Assembly (NCBI GenBank): GCA_002708925.1
Contig: PAPN01000059.1
Coordinates: 52,783-116,782, forward strand
Source of the DNA: Paracoccaceae bacterium
Lineage (GTDB): Bacteria; Pseudomonadota; Alphaproteobacteria; Rhodobacterales; Rhodobacteraceae
DNA length: 64,000 nucleotides
Direction of reading: 5' to 3'
The position numbers and the translations under genes were made by a program. The notes under the pieces were generated by a model, which was given only the letters and a program-made list of their open reading frames with translations, did no database searches and was not told the DNA's origin. Within the stretch, counting starts at the first letter, position 1. Each line of letters starts with the position of its first letter. Of the stretch, positions 47,012 to 55,326 are shown piece by piece.

Positions 47012-47887
47012 ATGACGATGGCTGAGTATGGACAGGGACGGCGCGCCGCGCGCCTTTGGCTGGCGGTTGCGGCGATGGCGGGCCTGGCGGCCTGTCAGGA
47101 TGGGGGCTTTGCCCTGCTGAATAAGAAACCCGCAGCGCAAGACGCGTCTCCTCGCGCGGTCAAGCTGGTCGAGCGCGATGTCGAGGCCCCCGATGTGTTT
47201 CAGGTAACCGAGGCGGGCCTTTGGGATGGCCGCCCCTCGCTGGGCGGGGTCTGGGTTGCGCATCCCGATGTGGTCGAGCCTGAACGCGTGATCATCCGCA
47301 ACACCGCCAACGATAAATTCGTGATCGGCGCCCTGTTCCGGCGTGAACGAGAAAACCCCGGTCCGCGATTGCAGGTGTCCTCGGATGCGGCGACTGCGCT
47401 GGGGGTTCTGGCCGGTCAGCCCGTTCGTCTGAACGTCACTGCCCTGCGCCGCGAACAGGTGGCCGAAGAGCCCCAGGTGCCCCCCGCCCAGGACACGGTG
47501 CCGGGCGCTGCGGACATCGAGGAAAAGCCGCTGGATCCGATCCAGTCGGCCGAAAAAGCGATTGAGAAAGCCGAGGCCAAGAAAACGGCCCCCGCGGTGG
47601 CCGCTGCTCCTAAGCCGGCTGCGAAACCCGCCTCGAAACCTGCGAAATCCGGGCTTGAGAAGCCCTATGTGCAGATCGGGATTTTCAGCGTCGAGGCCAA
47701 CGCCAAATCGGCGGCGAAATCCATGCGCTCGGCGGGGATGAAATCTGAGGTGAAGAAGCAAAGCTCGAAGGGAAAAACCTTCTGGCGGGTGATCGTGGGG
47801 CCGGCCAAATCGGCCTCGGATCGCACGGAAATGCTGAGGAAAATCAAGGCCAAAGGCTTTGCCGATGCCTATGCGGTACGCGGCTAA
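47012..47887 (+). CDS. SPOR-domain lipoprotein
   Basis: This 291-residue protein has an N-terminal signal ending GLAAC, a lipobox-like site. A central domain follows (DGRPSLGGVWVAHPDVVEPERVIIRN). A Lys/Ala/Pro-rich linker (PAAKPASKPAKSG) leads to a C-terminal SPOR domain (PYVQIGIFSVEANAKSAAKSM and VIVGPAKSASDR). SPOR domains bind denuded septal peptidoglycan. The middle has some likeness to the RlpA barrel, but the catalytic Asp/His are not evident. It is the first of a co-directional run leading to a D,D-carboxypeptidase, fitting a cell-wall role. Confidence 0.8.
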   Translation: MTMAEYGQGRRAARLWLAVAAMAGLAACQDGGFALLNKKPAAQDASPRAVKLVERDVEAPDVFQVTEAGLWDGRPSLGGVWVAHPDVVEPERVIIRNTANDKFVIGALFRRERENPGPRLQVSSDAATALGVLAGQPVRLNVTALRREQVAEEPQVPPAQDTVPGAADIEEKPLDPIQSAEKAIEKAEAKKTAPAVAAAPKPAAKPASKPAKSGLEKPYVQIGIFSVEANAKSAAKSMRSAGMKSEVKKQSSKGKTFWRVIVGPAKSASDRTEMLRKIKAKGFADAYAVRG

Positions 47888-47903
47888 ACAAGGAGGAAAG
47901 CGC

Positions 47904-49073
47904 ATGAAACTCCGACTTCTGGGGCTGCTTGGGGCGCTGGCCGTGGGGGGCGCTTTGGCCCTGCCGGCGCAGGCCTTCGATACCCGTGCCAAATCGGCGT
48001 TTGTGATTGATCAGACGACCGGCACGGTGCTGCTTAGCAAGAATGCGGATGTGGCGCTGCCGCCGGCCTCGATGTCCAAGCTGATGACGCTTTATATGGC
48101 GTTCGAGGCCGTCCGCGATGGGCGCCTGACGCTGGATGAACGCCTGCCGGTGTCGCAGCACGCGATGAACTATGGTGGCTCGACCATGTTTCTGGACACC
48201 ACCGATCGCGTCCGGGTCGAAGACCTGCTGCGCGGGATCATCGTGTTGTCGGGCAATGATGCCTGCGCGGTGATCGCCGAAGCACTGAGCCCCGACGGAA
48301 CCGAGGCCGGGTTCGCCCGCCAGATGACCCTGCGCGCGCAGCAGCTGGGGATGATGAACTCGACCTTTTCCAATTCCAATGGCTGGCCGCAGGCGGGGCA
48401 CCGGATGTCGATGCGGGATCTGGCTATTCTGGCCGATCACCTGATCGCGGATTTCCCCGAGTTTTACCCGCTGTTTTCCGAGCGCGAGTTTGCCTTCGAC
48501 GGGCGCGCGCCGCAGAATAAAACGAACCGGAACCCCCTGCTGGGGCTTGGGATCGGCGCGGATGGGCTGAAAACCGGCCACACGAATGAGGCCGGCTATG
48601 GCCTGGTCGGATCGGCCAAACAGGGCGACCGGAGGGTGATTTTTGTGCTGTCGGGGCTGGGCAGCTCGGCCGCGCGGGCCGAAGAATCCGAGGCCATCGT
48701 GAACTGGTCCTTTCGCCAGTTCGTTCAGAAATCCGTTGCCCAAAGCGGATCGGTGATCGCGCAGGCCGATGTCTGGATGGGGGACGAACCGCGCGTCGGG
48801 CTGGTTCCCGCGCAGGATGTGACGGCCCTGCTGCCGGTTCTGGACGCTAAGCAGGTTCAGGCCGAGGTGGTCTATCAGGGGCCGATCTCGGCGCCTGTCA
48901 GCAAAGGGCAGGAACTGGCGACCCTGATCATTCAGCCTCAGGGAATGCAGCAGCTGGAGATTCCTCTGGTGGCCGAACGGGACGTGCCCAAGGGTGGTTT
49001 TATCCCGCGTATCGCCACTGTGGCTCAAATTTTGCTGAAACGGCTGGATCAGGGCCCCGAGGGGGCCTCTTGA
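47904..49073 (+). CDS. D-alanyl-D-alanine carboxypeptidase (PBP5/6 type)
   Basis: This 389-residue penicillin-binding protein has a signal peptide (LRLLGLLGALAVGGALALPAQAF). The catalytic triad motifs are SMSK (S-x-x-K), SGN in IIVLSGNDAC, and KTG in GLKTGHTNEAGY. A PBP5-type C-terminal domain ends in GFIPRIATVAQILLKRL, an amphipathic anchor helix. It trims the terminal D-Ala of peptidoglycan stem peptides in the periplasm. The start at MKLRLLG follows AAGGAGGAAAG. It lies 16 bases after the SPOR gene; its stop overlaps the tmk start. Confidence 0.92.
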   Translation: MKLRLLGLLGALAVGGALALPAQAFDTRAKSAFVIDQTTGTVLLSKNADVALPPASMSKLMTLYMAFEAVRDGRLTLDERLPVSQHAMNYGGSTMFLDTTDRVRVEDLLRGIIVLSGNDACAVIAEALSPDGTEAGFARQMTLRAQQLGMMNSTFSNSNGWPQAGHRMSMRDLAILADHLIADFPEFYPLFSEREFAFDGRAPQNKTNRNPLLGLGIGADGLKTGHTNEAGYGLVGSAKQGDRRVIFVLSGLGSSAARAEESEAIVNWSFRQFVQKSVAQSGSVIAQADVWMGDEPRVGLVPAQDVTALLPVLDAKQVQAEVVYQGPISAPVSKGQELATLIIQPQGMQQLEIPLVAERDVPKGGFIPRIATVAQILLKRLDQGPEGAS

Positions 49074-49690
49074 GCGGAATGTTCATCAGTTTCGAAGGCA
49101 TTGACGGCTCGGGTAAATCCACCCAGGCGCGGATGCTGGCCGACAGGTTGCAGGCGCTGGGCCATGACGTGATCCACACCCGCGAGCCCGGCGGCAGCCC
49201 CGGTGCCGAAGAAATCCGCGCGCTGGTTTTGCAGGGCGATCCGGACCGCTGGTCGGCCGAGACGGAAATCCTGTTGTTCACCGCTGCGCGCCGCGACCAT
49301 CTAGAACGCACGATCCGCCCGGCCTTGCAGGCGGGCAAGATCGTGATCTGCGATCGTTTCGCCGACAGCACGCGCATGTATCAGGGGCTAAGCCGCGGGG
49401 ATCTGCGGGCGCTGGTGGATCAGTTGCATGACCTGATGATCGGGCAGGAACCGGACCTGACCATCCTGATCGACATGGACCCGGCCGAGGGGCTGACGCG
49501 TGCGCTGTCTCGTCAGGGGATCGAGGAACGCTTTGAATCCTTCGGGCAGGAGTTGCAGGTCAAGATGCGCGCCGGATTTCTGGCTTTGGCGCAGGATTAC
49601 CCGGATCGGTTTCGCGTCATTGACGGCGCGCGCGACATCGAAACCGTGGCTGCCGACGTTCTGTCTGTGGTACAGTCCCGGCTGACATGA
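49070..49690 (+). CDS. tmk: Thymidylate kinase
   Basis: This 206-residue kinase phosphorylates dTMP to dTDP. Visible motifs are the P-loop FEGIDGSGKSTQ, the DR(F/Y) motif as CDRFADSTRMYQG, and the LID-containing segment near LTRALSRQGIEERFESFG. The predicted start is TTG at 49070, whose TTGA overlaps the previous stop; ATG at 49079 is an alternative that removes three residues. The gene precedes holB, a widespread tmk-holB pairing. Confidence 0.94.
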   Translation: MSGMFISFEGIDGSGKSTQARMLADRLQALGHDVIHTREPGGSPGAEEIRALVLQGDPDRWSAETEILLFTAARRDHLERTIRPALQAGKIVICDRFADSTRMYQGLSRGDLRALVDQLHDLMIGQEPDLTILIDMDPAEGLTRALSRQGIEERFESFGQELQVKMRAGFLALAQDYPDRFRVIDGARDIETVAADVLSVVQSRLT

Positions 49691-49712
49691 CTGCGCGCCA
49701 AAGAGAGCACCC

Positions 49713-50834
49713 ATGAGCGACAAGGACTTGCCAGAGCCCGACCGGATCGAGGGCGCCCCGCATCCGCGTGAAACCGTGCAACTGTTCGGGCAGGATCAGG
49801 CACGAGACAGTTTCTTGCAGGCGTTCAACTCGGGGCGGCTGCATCATGGATGGCTGATCACCGGGCCGCGCGGCGTGGGTAAGGCGACGCTGGCCTGGCA
49901 GATCGCGCGGTTTTTGCTGGCCACTCCGGTGGCGCAGGGCGATGACATGTTCGGCGACCCGCCTGCGCCCACCTCTTTGCAGATTTCCCCGGATCATCCC
50001 GTCGCGCACCGGATGCTGGCCCTGTCCGAGCCGGGGCTTTTCCTGCTGCGCCGTGGCCCCAATGACAAAGGTGATAAACTGGCCGCCGAAATCCGCGTGG
50101 ATGAGGTGCGCAAGCTGGGCAATTTCTTTCATCTGTCGGCCAGCGACGGCGGGCGGCGCGTGGTGATCGTGGATGCCGCGGACGAGATGAACGTGCAGGC
50201 CGCCAATGCCCTGCTGAAAATGCTCGAAGAGCCCCCCGCCAACACCACTTTGCTGCTGGTCTGTCACCAGCCGACGCGATTGTTGCCGACGATCCGTTCC
50301 CGCTGCCGCGAATTGCGGCTCAGGCCTCTGGCACCGCAGGATATGGCGCAGGCGTTGCAGCAGGCCGGGGCGCAGATGCCCTCGGATGCGGCGGGACTGG
50401 CTGAACTGGCCTCGGGCTCGGTGGGCGAGGCGATCCGGCAGATCAATCTGGGCGGTGTGCAGATCTATCTGGATCTGGTCAGCCTTTATGATACGCTGCC
50501 CCGGATGGATCGCGCGCGGGCGCTGAAACTGGCCGAAGGCGCGGCGGCGCGCGGGGCCGAAACCCGGCTGGATCTGCTGATCGCGCTGAATGATCTGTTG
50601 CTGACCCGTCTGGCGCGCGCCGGGGCCACCGGCCAGCCCCCACGCGCCGAGATCGCCCCCGGTGAGGCTGCTCTGCTGGCGCGTCTGGCCCCCGATCCGA
50701 TCAAGGCACGGGCCTGGGCGGACATCTCTCAGCAGATCAGCGCGCGGATGCAGCATGGCCGGGCGGTCAACCTTGACCCCGCCTCGTTGATCCTAGATAC
50801 GGTTTTCAAGATCCAGCAAACCGCCGCGGGCTGA
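49713..50834 (+). CDS. holB: DNA polymerase III subunit delta'
   Basis: This 373-residue clamp-loader subunit has GWLITGPRGVGKATLAWQIA (P-loop region), VVIVDAADEMNVQAANALLKMLEEPP (Walker B-like and the sensor 1 helix) and LPTIRSRCRELRLRPL (SRC motif). The delta' subunit stimulates loading of the beta clamp. It follows tmk after 22 bases and precedes tatD, the same order seen in many bacteria. ATG at 49713 follows AAGAGAG. Confidence 0.92.
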   Translation: MSDKDLPEPDRIEGAPHPRETVQLFGQDQARDSFLQAFNSGRLHHGWLITGPRGVGKATLAWQIARFLLATPVAQGDDMFGDPPAPTSLQISPDHPVAHRMLALSEPGLFLLRRGPNDKGDKLAAEIRVDEVRKLGNFFHLSASDGGRRVVIVDAADEMNVQAANALLKMLEEPPANTTLLLVCHQPTRLLPTIRSRCRELRLRPLAPQDMAQALQQAGAQMPSDAAGLAELASGSVGEAIRQINLGGVQIYLDLVSLYDTLPRMDRARALKLAEGAAARGAETRLDLLIALNDLLLTRLARAGATGQPPRAEIAPGEAALLARLAPDPIKARAWADISQQISARMQHGRAVNLDPASLILDTVFKIQQTAAG

Positions 50835-50852
50835 TCCCGCACCAGGGGCCTC

Positions 50853-51659
50853 ATGACCGACACCATTCAGATTACCGACAGCCATTGCCACTTGGACTTT
50901 CCGGATTTCGATGCGGAACGGGACGAGGTCGTGGCGCGCGCGCTAGAGGCCGGGGTGACGCGTATGGTGACGATCTGCACCCGCCTGAAAAATGAGCCGC
51001 AAGTGCGCGCGATTGCCGAACGCTATGCGCCGGTATTCTACGCCGCCGGCACCCATCCAATGAGCGCCGCAGACGAGCCCATGGCCACGGTCGAGGGCCT
51101 GGTGGCGCTGGCCAAACATCCCAAATTTGTGGGGATCGGCGAAACCGGGCTGGATTACCATTACACGGCCGACAGCGCCGAGGTGCAGAAACAATCCCTG
51201 CCCATCCATATCGAGGCCGCGCGCCAGACCGGCCTGCCGCTGATCATCCATTCGCGCGACGCCGATCGGGACATGGCGGATATTCTGTCGGCTGAACATG
51301 CCAATGGCGCGTTCTCTTGCGTGATGCATTGCTATACCTCGGGGCCGGAGCTGGCCAAATGCGCGCTGGATCTGGGGTTTTACCTGTCCATGTCGGGCAT
51401 CGCGACCTTCCCCAAAAGCCAAGAGGTGCGCGACATCTTTGCCGCCGCTCCGGTGGACCGTGTTCTGGTGGAAACCGATAGCCCCTATCTGGCGCCCAAA
51501 CCCTTTCGCGGCAAACGTAATGAGCCGGGTTATACCGTGCACACCGCGCAGGTGGGGGCCGATGTCTTTGGGATGTCCTATGCCGATTTCGCAGCGCAGA
51601 CGCAGGCCAATTTCGACCGCCTGTTCTGGAAGGCCGCCGCATACGAGGCCGCTGCATAA
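50853..51659 (+). CDS. TatD family metal-dependent hydrolase
   Basis: This 268-residue TIM-barrel hydrolase has ITDSHCHLDFPDFD (first metal ligands H-x-H), GIGETGLDYHY, PLIIHSRDADRD and VLVETDSPYLAPKPFRGKRNEP, all diagnostic for the TatD/YcfH family. Members act as metal-dependent deoxyribonucleases. It lies directly after holB, and the next gene's ATG overlaps its stop (TAATG). Confidence 0.93.
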   Translation: MTDTIQITDSHCHLDFPDFDAERDEVVARALEAGVTRMVTICTRLKNEPQVRAIAERYAPVFYAAGTHPMSAADEPMATVEGLVALAKHPKFVGIGETGLDYHYTADSAEVQKQSLPIHIEAARQTGLPLIIHSRDADRDMADILSAEHANGAFSCVMHCYTSGPELAKCALDLGFYLSMSGIATFPKSQEVRDIFAAAPVDRVLVETDSPYLAPKPFRGKRNEPGYTVHTAQVGADVFGMSYADFAAQTQANFDRLFWKAAAYEAAA

Positions 51660-52456
51660 TGGCCGAACTGACCTTCACCATATTGGGCTGCGGGTCTTCG
51701 GGCGGGGTGCCGCGATTGGGCGGCATCTGGGGCGATTGCGACCCCGAGAACCCGCGTAATATCCGCAAGCGCTGCTCGATGCTGGTGCAGCGGAGCACGG
51801 ATGCGGGCACCACCTCGGTTCTGATCGACACCGGCCCGGACATGCGGCAGCAATTGCTGGATGCAGGCGTCGGGCGGCTGGATGGGGTGATCTGGACCCA
51901 TGCCCATGCCGATCACGTACACGGGCTGGATGATCTGCGGATGATCGTGTTCAACATGCGCAAACGCCTGCCCGTCTGGGCCGACGGAGACACGCAGAAC
52001 AGCCTGTTTTCGCGCTTTGGCTATGCGTTTATTCAGCCCGATGACAGCCCCTATCCGCCGATTTTGGACATGCACACGATCAAGGGGGACGTCACCATTT
52101 CCGGCCCCGGAGGCGACATCACGCTGACCCCGTTTCAGGTCAATCATGGCGCGATTGATGCGCTGGGGTTCCGGGTGGGCGATCTGGCCTATCTGCCCGA
52201 TGTGGCACAGATCCCCGAGGATGTCTGGCCGGTTCTGCAAGGTCTGGATTGCTGGGTTCTGGATACGCTGCGCCGTACCCCGCACCCTACTCATTCACAT
52301 CTGGATCAATCGCTGGAGTGGATCGCCCGCGCGGCTCCGCGCCGGGCTGTGCTGACCAATATGCACATTGATCTGGACTATCAGGCGCTGGCGGATGAAA
52401 CCCCCGATCACATCACCCCAGCCTATGACGGGATGGTGATTTCCTATCAGGTCTAG
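51659..52456 (+). CDS. MBL-fold metallo-hydrolase, PhnP-like
   Basis: This 265-residue metallo-beta-lactamase-fold protein begins LTFTILGCGSSGGVPRLGG, with the PhnP-type zinc-site THAHADHVHGLDDLR (H-x-H-x-D-H). Later NHGAIDALGFRVGDLAYLPD, LDTLRRTPHPTHSHLDQSL and NMHIDLDY supply the remaining histidines. PhnP is a cyclic phosphodiesterase, but many relatives are linked to other phosphodiester roles, so specificity is open. It is coupled to the TatD gene and converges with the CbiX-like gene, overlapping its stop by 4 bases. Confidence 0.9.
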   Translation: MAELTFTILGCGSSGGVPRLGGIWGDCDPENPRNIRKRCSMLVQRSTDAGTTSVLIDTGPDMRQQLLDAGVGRLDGVIWTHAHADHVHGLDDLRMIVFNMRKRLPVWADGDTQNSLFSRFGYAFIQPDDSPYPPILDMHTIKGDVTISGPGGDITLTPFQVNHGAIDALGFRVGDLAYLPDVAQIPEDVWPVLQGLDCWVLDTLRRTPHPTHSHLDQSLEWIARAAPRRAVLTNMHIDLDYQALADETPDHITPAYDGMVISYQV

Positions 52457-53136
52457 GCGCGTTTCAGGCTGTCTGCGATCAGCGCGGGCACCTGCGGCCA
52501 GTCGATCATTGCGGGCAACACCGGGCCGGTGAAGGCGGCGGTGTCCAGCGCTTCGGGCATGTCCTCCAGCATGTGGCCGGCGTTCAGTGCGAAATAGCAC
52601 AGGCAAATCGCCTGCCCCAGATCGCGGGCCTGATCCTGCACGAAGGGCGGTTCCTCGATGAAGCCGGCACGCGTGGTCCGAAAGGGCAGGCGGCGGGACA
52701 GCTGCGCCTGCATCGCGTGGGTGGAATCGGCGCTGGTGCGCGAGACGGCACTGCCATGCGCGGCCATCAACAGCGCCGTGTCCTCGGCCTGCCAGCCTTG
52801 GGCCTGTAACACGCCGCGCAGCGTGGCCTCGGCGCAATCGGTCAGGGCGGGTTCAACCCCGAAAGGCGCCAGCTGCGTCAGCCCCGCAGCCTGTGATTTC
52901 GGCGCCAGGATACGGTTTGTGAAATAGCCCTCGGCCATGAAAAACGGATAGATCAGCGGGGTGTTCATGGCCTCGATCGCGGTCTCCAGCGCACCTTTGG
53001 CGGCCAGAGTCGCCCCGCGCACCTGCCAGCCGGGCAGATGGGCCTGCACCTTGGCGGCCAGGGCTTGCAGCGCGTTCTCTTGCGTTTCGGGATCCGAGGG
53101 GCTGCCGTGGGCAACCAGAATGGCGGATTTTGTCAT
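52453..53136 (-). CDS. CbiX/sirohydrochlorin chelatase-like protein
   Basis: This 227-residue protein has two CbiX-type modules: the first starts AILVAHGSPSDPETQENAL, and the second contains LLMAAHGSAVSRTSADS. The two histidines are the probable metal or tetrapyrrole contacts. Family members insert cobalt or iron into sirohydrochlorin, but many stand-alone copies are unassigned. FALNAGHMLEDMPEAL resembles the C-terminal metal-contact region. The start at MTKSAILVAHG follows CAGGAGAG. It is convergent with the MBL gene. No cobalamin genes are nearby. Confidence 0.75.
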   Translation of the reverse strand: MTKSAILVAHGSPSDPETQENALQALAAKVQAHLPGWQVRGATLAAKGALETAIEAMNTPLIYPFFMAEGYFTNRILAPKSQAAGLTQLAPFGVEPALTDCAEATLRGVLQAQGWQAEDTALLMAAHGSAVSRTSADSTHAMQAQLSRRLPFRTTRAGFIEEPPFVQDQARDLGQAICLCYFALNAGHMLEDMPEALDTAAFTGPVLPAMIDWPQVPALIADSLKRA

Positions 53137-53197
53137 GGGCTCTCCTGTTGGGGGGAACCTATCGCGATCGAACGGTTTGACAAGCTGGCCGCGCGCC

Positions 53198-54001
53198 TTA
53201 GGCCCATTGTTTTCGCAACGCGCTGCCCAGGCTGGACAGGGCAAACAGGATCGCGGCCAGACAAACGATGGTGGGGCCGGTGGGCGTGTCGAACTGATAG
53301 GACAGCATCAACCCGCCAATAGCCGAGCCACAGCCCAGAAAGGCGGCGATGATCCCCATGCGCTCGGGGGTCGAGGCAAAGGGCCGCGCGGTGGCCGCCG
53401 GAATGATCAGCAGCGCCGCGATCAGCAAGACCCCCACGACCTTGATCGCGACGGCAACGACCGTGGCCAGCGCCAGGGTCAGAATCAGCTGCTCTCGTTT
53501 CGGGTCAACACCGGCCGCATAGGCCAGATCCTGATTCAACGAGGACAGCAGCAAGGCCGACCAGCGCCACCACAACAGCACGGTGACAAGCGCGGCGCCG
53601 CTCCAGATAATGGCCAGATCCGATTGGCTGACGGCCAGAATGTCGCCAAACAGATAGCCCATCAGATCAATGCGGACGCCCGACAGAAAAGACACGGCAA
53701 CCAGCCCAAAGGCCAGCGCGGAATGGGCCAGCACCCCCAGCAGCGTGTCGATTGCATAGCCGCGTCCGCTTAGCGCAGAGACGGTCAGCGCCATCACCAG
53801 CGCCGCCACCAGCGCCCCGGCGAACACCGAGGTCGAGAAGGCCAGCGAAATCGCGACGCCCAGAATGGCGGCATGGGCGGTGGCATCCCCGAAATAGGCC
53901 ATACGGCGCCAGACCACGAAACAGCCCAGGGGCGCGGCGGCCAGGGCGACGCCGACACCGGCCAGGGCCGCTCGGATCAGGAAATCATCCAGAATGCTCA
54001 T
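53198..54001 (-). CDS. znuB: Zinc ABC transporter permease
   Basis: This 267-residue membrane protein belongs to the ABC-3 family of metal-ion permeases: GCFVVWRRMAYFGDATAHAAILGVA, then LGVLAHSALAFGLVAVSFL and VGVLLIAALLIIPAATARPF. About eight helices are evident. It forms the channel for the high-affinity zinc importer with ZnuC and ZnuA. The gene overlaps the znuC end by 4 bases. The Zur gene and operator in the same locus support zinc over manganese. Confidence 0.93.
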   Translation of the reverse strand: MSILDDFLIRAALAGVGVALAAAPLGCFVVWRRMAYFGDATAHAAILGVAISLAFSTSVFAGALVAALVMALTVSALSGRGYAIDTLLGVLAHSALAFGLVAVSFLSGVRIDLMGYLFGDILAVSQSDLAIIWSGAALVTVLLWWRWSALLLSSLNQDLAYAAGVDPKREQLILTLALATVVAVAIKVVGVLLIAALLIIPAATARPFASTPERMGIIAAFLGCGSAIGGLMLSYQFDTPTGPTIVCLAAILFALSSLGSALRKQWA

Positions 54002-54753
54002 TCTGCGGCCTCGTGCGGGGGGGCGTGATCATGGGCACAGTTTTCATCATGCGTGTGATTGTGTTCGTGCCGGTATAGCGCCAGTGCCCCCTGCGTGCCG
54101 GACCCGAACAGCGCGCGATACTCCGGGGCCGAGGCCACCTGCTCCGGTGCGCCCTGACAGCAGACATGCCCGTTCAGGCACATCACCCGGTCCGAAGCGG
54201 CCATGACAACGTGCAGTTCATGGCTGACCATCAGCACGGCGCAGCCCAATTCCTGCCGGACCTGTTCGATCTGCCGGTAAAACGCGGCCGATCCGGGCTG
54301 ATCCAGCCCCTGGGTGGCCTCGTCCAGAATCAGCAGCTGAGGTTTGTTCAGCAGCGCCCGTGCCAGCATCACCCGCTGGAATTGCCCACCGGACAGATCG
54401 GCCATCTGCCGGTCTGACAGATCGCCTGCGCCGGCCTCGTCCAGGGCCAGCTGCGCGGCCGGGGCGGGGACGCTGCGCGGCAGGTTCAGAAACCGCCCCA
54501 CCGTCAGCGGTAAGGTCGGGTCGATATGCAGCCGCTGCGGGACATAGCCGATGCGCAACCCCGGACTGCGCAGCACCTGCCCGCCCGAGGGGCGCAGCGC
54601 CCCGACAATCGTTTTCAGCAATGTGGATTTGCCCGAACCGTTCGGGCCGACGATGGTCACGATTTCCCCGGCATCAATGTGAAAATCCACATCGGACAGA
54701 ATCGTGTTGCCGCCCATGCGGACGGTGACGTTTTTGACCTCGACCAGGCTCAT
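53998..54753 (-). CDS. znuC: Zinc ABC transporter ATP-binding protein with His-rich tail
   Basis: This 251-residue ATPase has Walker [18 protein letters not shown], signature LSGGQFQRVMLARAL, Walker B LLILDEATQGLD and H-loop MVSHELHVV. The last 25 residues are histidine-rich (HEHNHTHDENCAHDHAPPHE), beyond the usual end of the ATPase, and could bind zinc. The start MSLVEVKNV uses an ATG overlapping the zur stop (ATGA). It powers zinc import via ZnuB. Confidence 0.94.
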   Translation of the reverse strand: MSLVEVKNVTVRMGGNTILSDVDFHIDAGEIVTIVGPNGSGKSTLLKTIVGALRPSGGQVLRSPGLRIGYVPQRLHIDPTLPLTVGRFLNLPRSVPAPAAQLALDEAGAGDLSDRQMADLSGGQFQRVMLARALLNKPQLLILDEATQGLDQPGSAAFYRQIEQVRQELGCAVLMVSHELHVVMAASDRVMCLNGHVCCQGAPEQVASAPEYRALFGSGTQGALALYRHEHNHTHDENCAHDHAPPHEAAE

Positions 54754-55229
54754 TCGGGCATGTCCTGACAATTGGGGCACAGGCCTTCGGCTTCGATCAC
54801 GGCCTTTTCGATGAGAAAGCCCTGCTCTTTGGCGGTTTTGCCAAGCGTGTCCGTGGACACATGCGCTGTGGCCTCGGCCACCGCGTTGCAGCTGCGGCAG
54901 ATCAGGAACATGGGCGCATGAGTCTGGCCCGGATGGGCGCAGGCGGTAAAGGCGTTCAGATGCTCGATCTTGTGGGCAAACCCGTTCTTAACCAGAAAAT
55001 CCAGCGCCCGATAGGCCACGGGCGGCTGCGAGCCCATGCCCTCGTCGCGCAGCCTGTCCAGGATTTCATAAGCGCCCAGGGCCTGATGCTCTTGCAGCAG
55101 AAGCTCCAGCACGCGGCGGCGAACAGGGGTGAACTGCAACCCGTTGCGCGCGCACAGGGATTCGACCGCGGACAGGCTGTCAGCGATGCAGGTTTTGTGA
55201 TCATGGCGGGCAAATCCTATCGGTTCCAT
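54750..55229 (-). CDS. zur: Zinc uptake regulator, Fur family
   Basis: This 159-residue repressor has a winged-helix part (LQFTPVRRRVLELLLQEHQALGAYEILD) and a dimerisation domain with metal ligands (ACAHPGQTHAPMFLICRSCNAVAE, and GLCPNCQ), including two CxxC pairs for structural zinc. Its location at the head of znuCB and divergent from znuA identifies it as Zur rather than Fur. GAGAGG precedes the ATG. It probably represses both arms of the locus via the intergenic operator. Confidence 0.93.
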   Translation of the reverse strand: MEPIGFARHDHKTCIADSLSAVESLCARNGLQFTPVRRRVLELLLQEHQALGAYEILDRLRDEGMGSQPPVAYRALDFLVKNGFAHKIEHLNAFTACAHPGQTHAPMFLICRSCNAVAEATAHVSTDTLGKTAKEQGFLIEKAVIEAEGLCPNCQDMPE

Positions 55230-55265
55230 GCCGGGCCTCTCGCTGCTGCGGAATTTCTACTTGAT

Positions 55266-55282
55266 ATGAGATACTGTAACCG
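55266..55282. promoter_or_regulatory. Second, weaker Zur-box candidate on the zur side
   Basis: ATGAGATA-C-TGTAACCG matches ATGTTATA-N-TATAACAT at 11 of 16 positions. It lies 37 bases upstream of the zur start. Confidence 0.35.
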
Positions 55283-55296
55283 ATAGCAACTGCGGT

Positions 55297-55313
55297 ATGT
55301 TATATAATTACAT
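55297..55313. promoter_or_regulatory. Zur-box candidate in front of znuA
   Basis: ATGTTATA-T-AATTACAT matches 14 of 16 positions of the Zur consensus half-sites ATGTTATA-N-TATAACAT. It lies 13 bases before the znuA start and overlaps the likely promoter, fitting repression when zinc is plentiful. Confidence 0.65.
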
Positions 55314-55326
55314 CCTGAGGTGTGAG

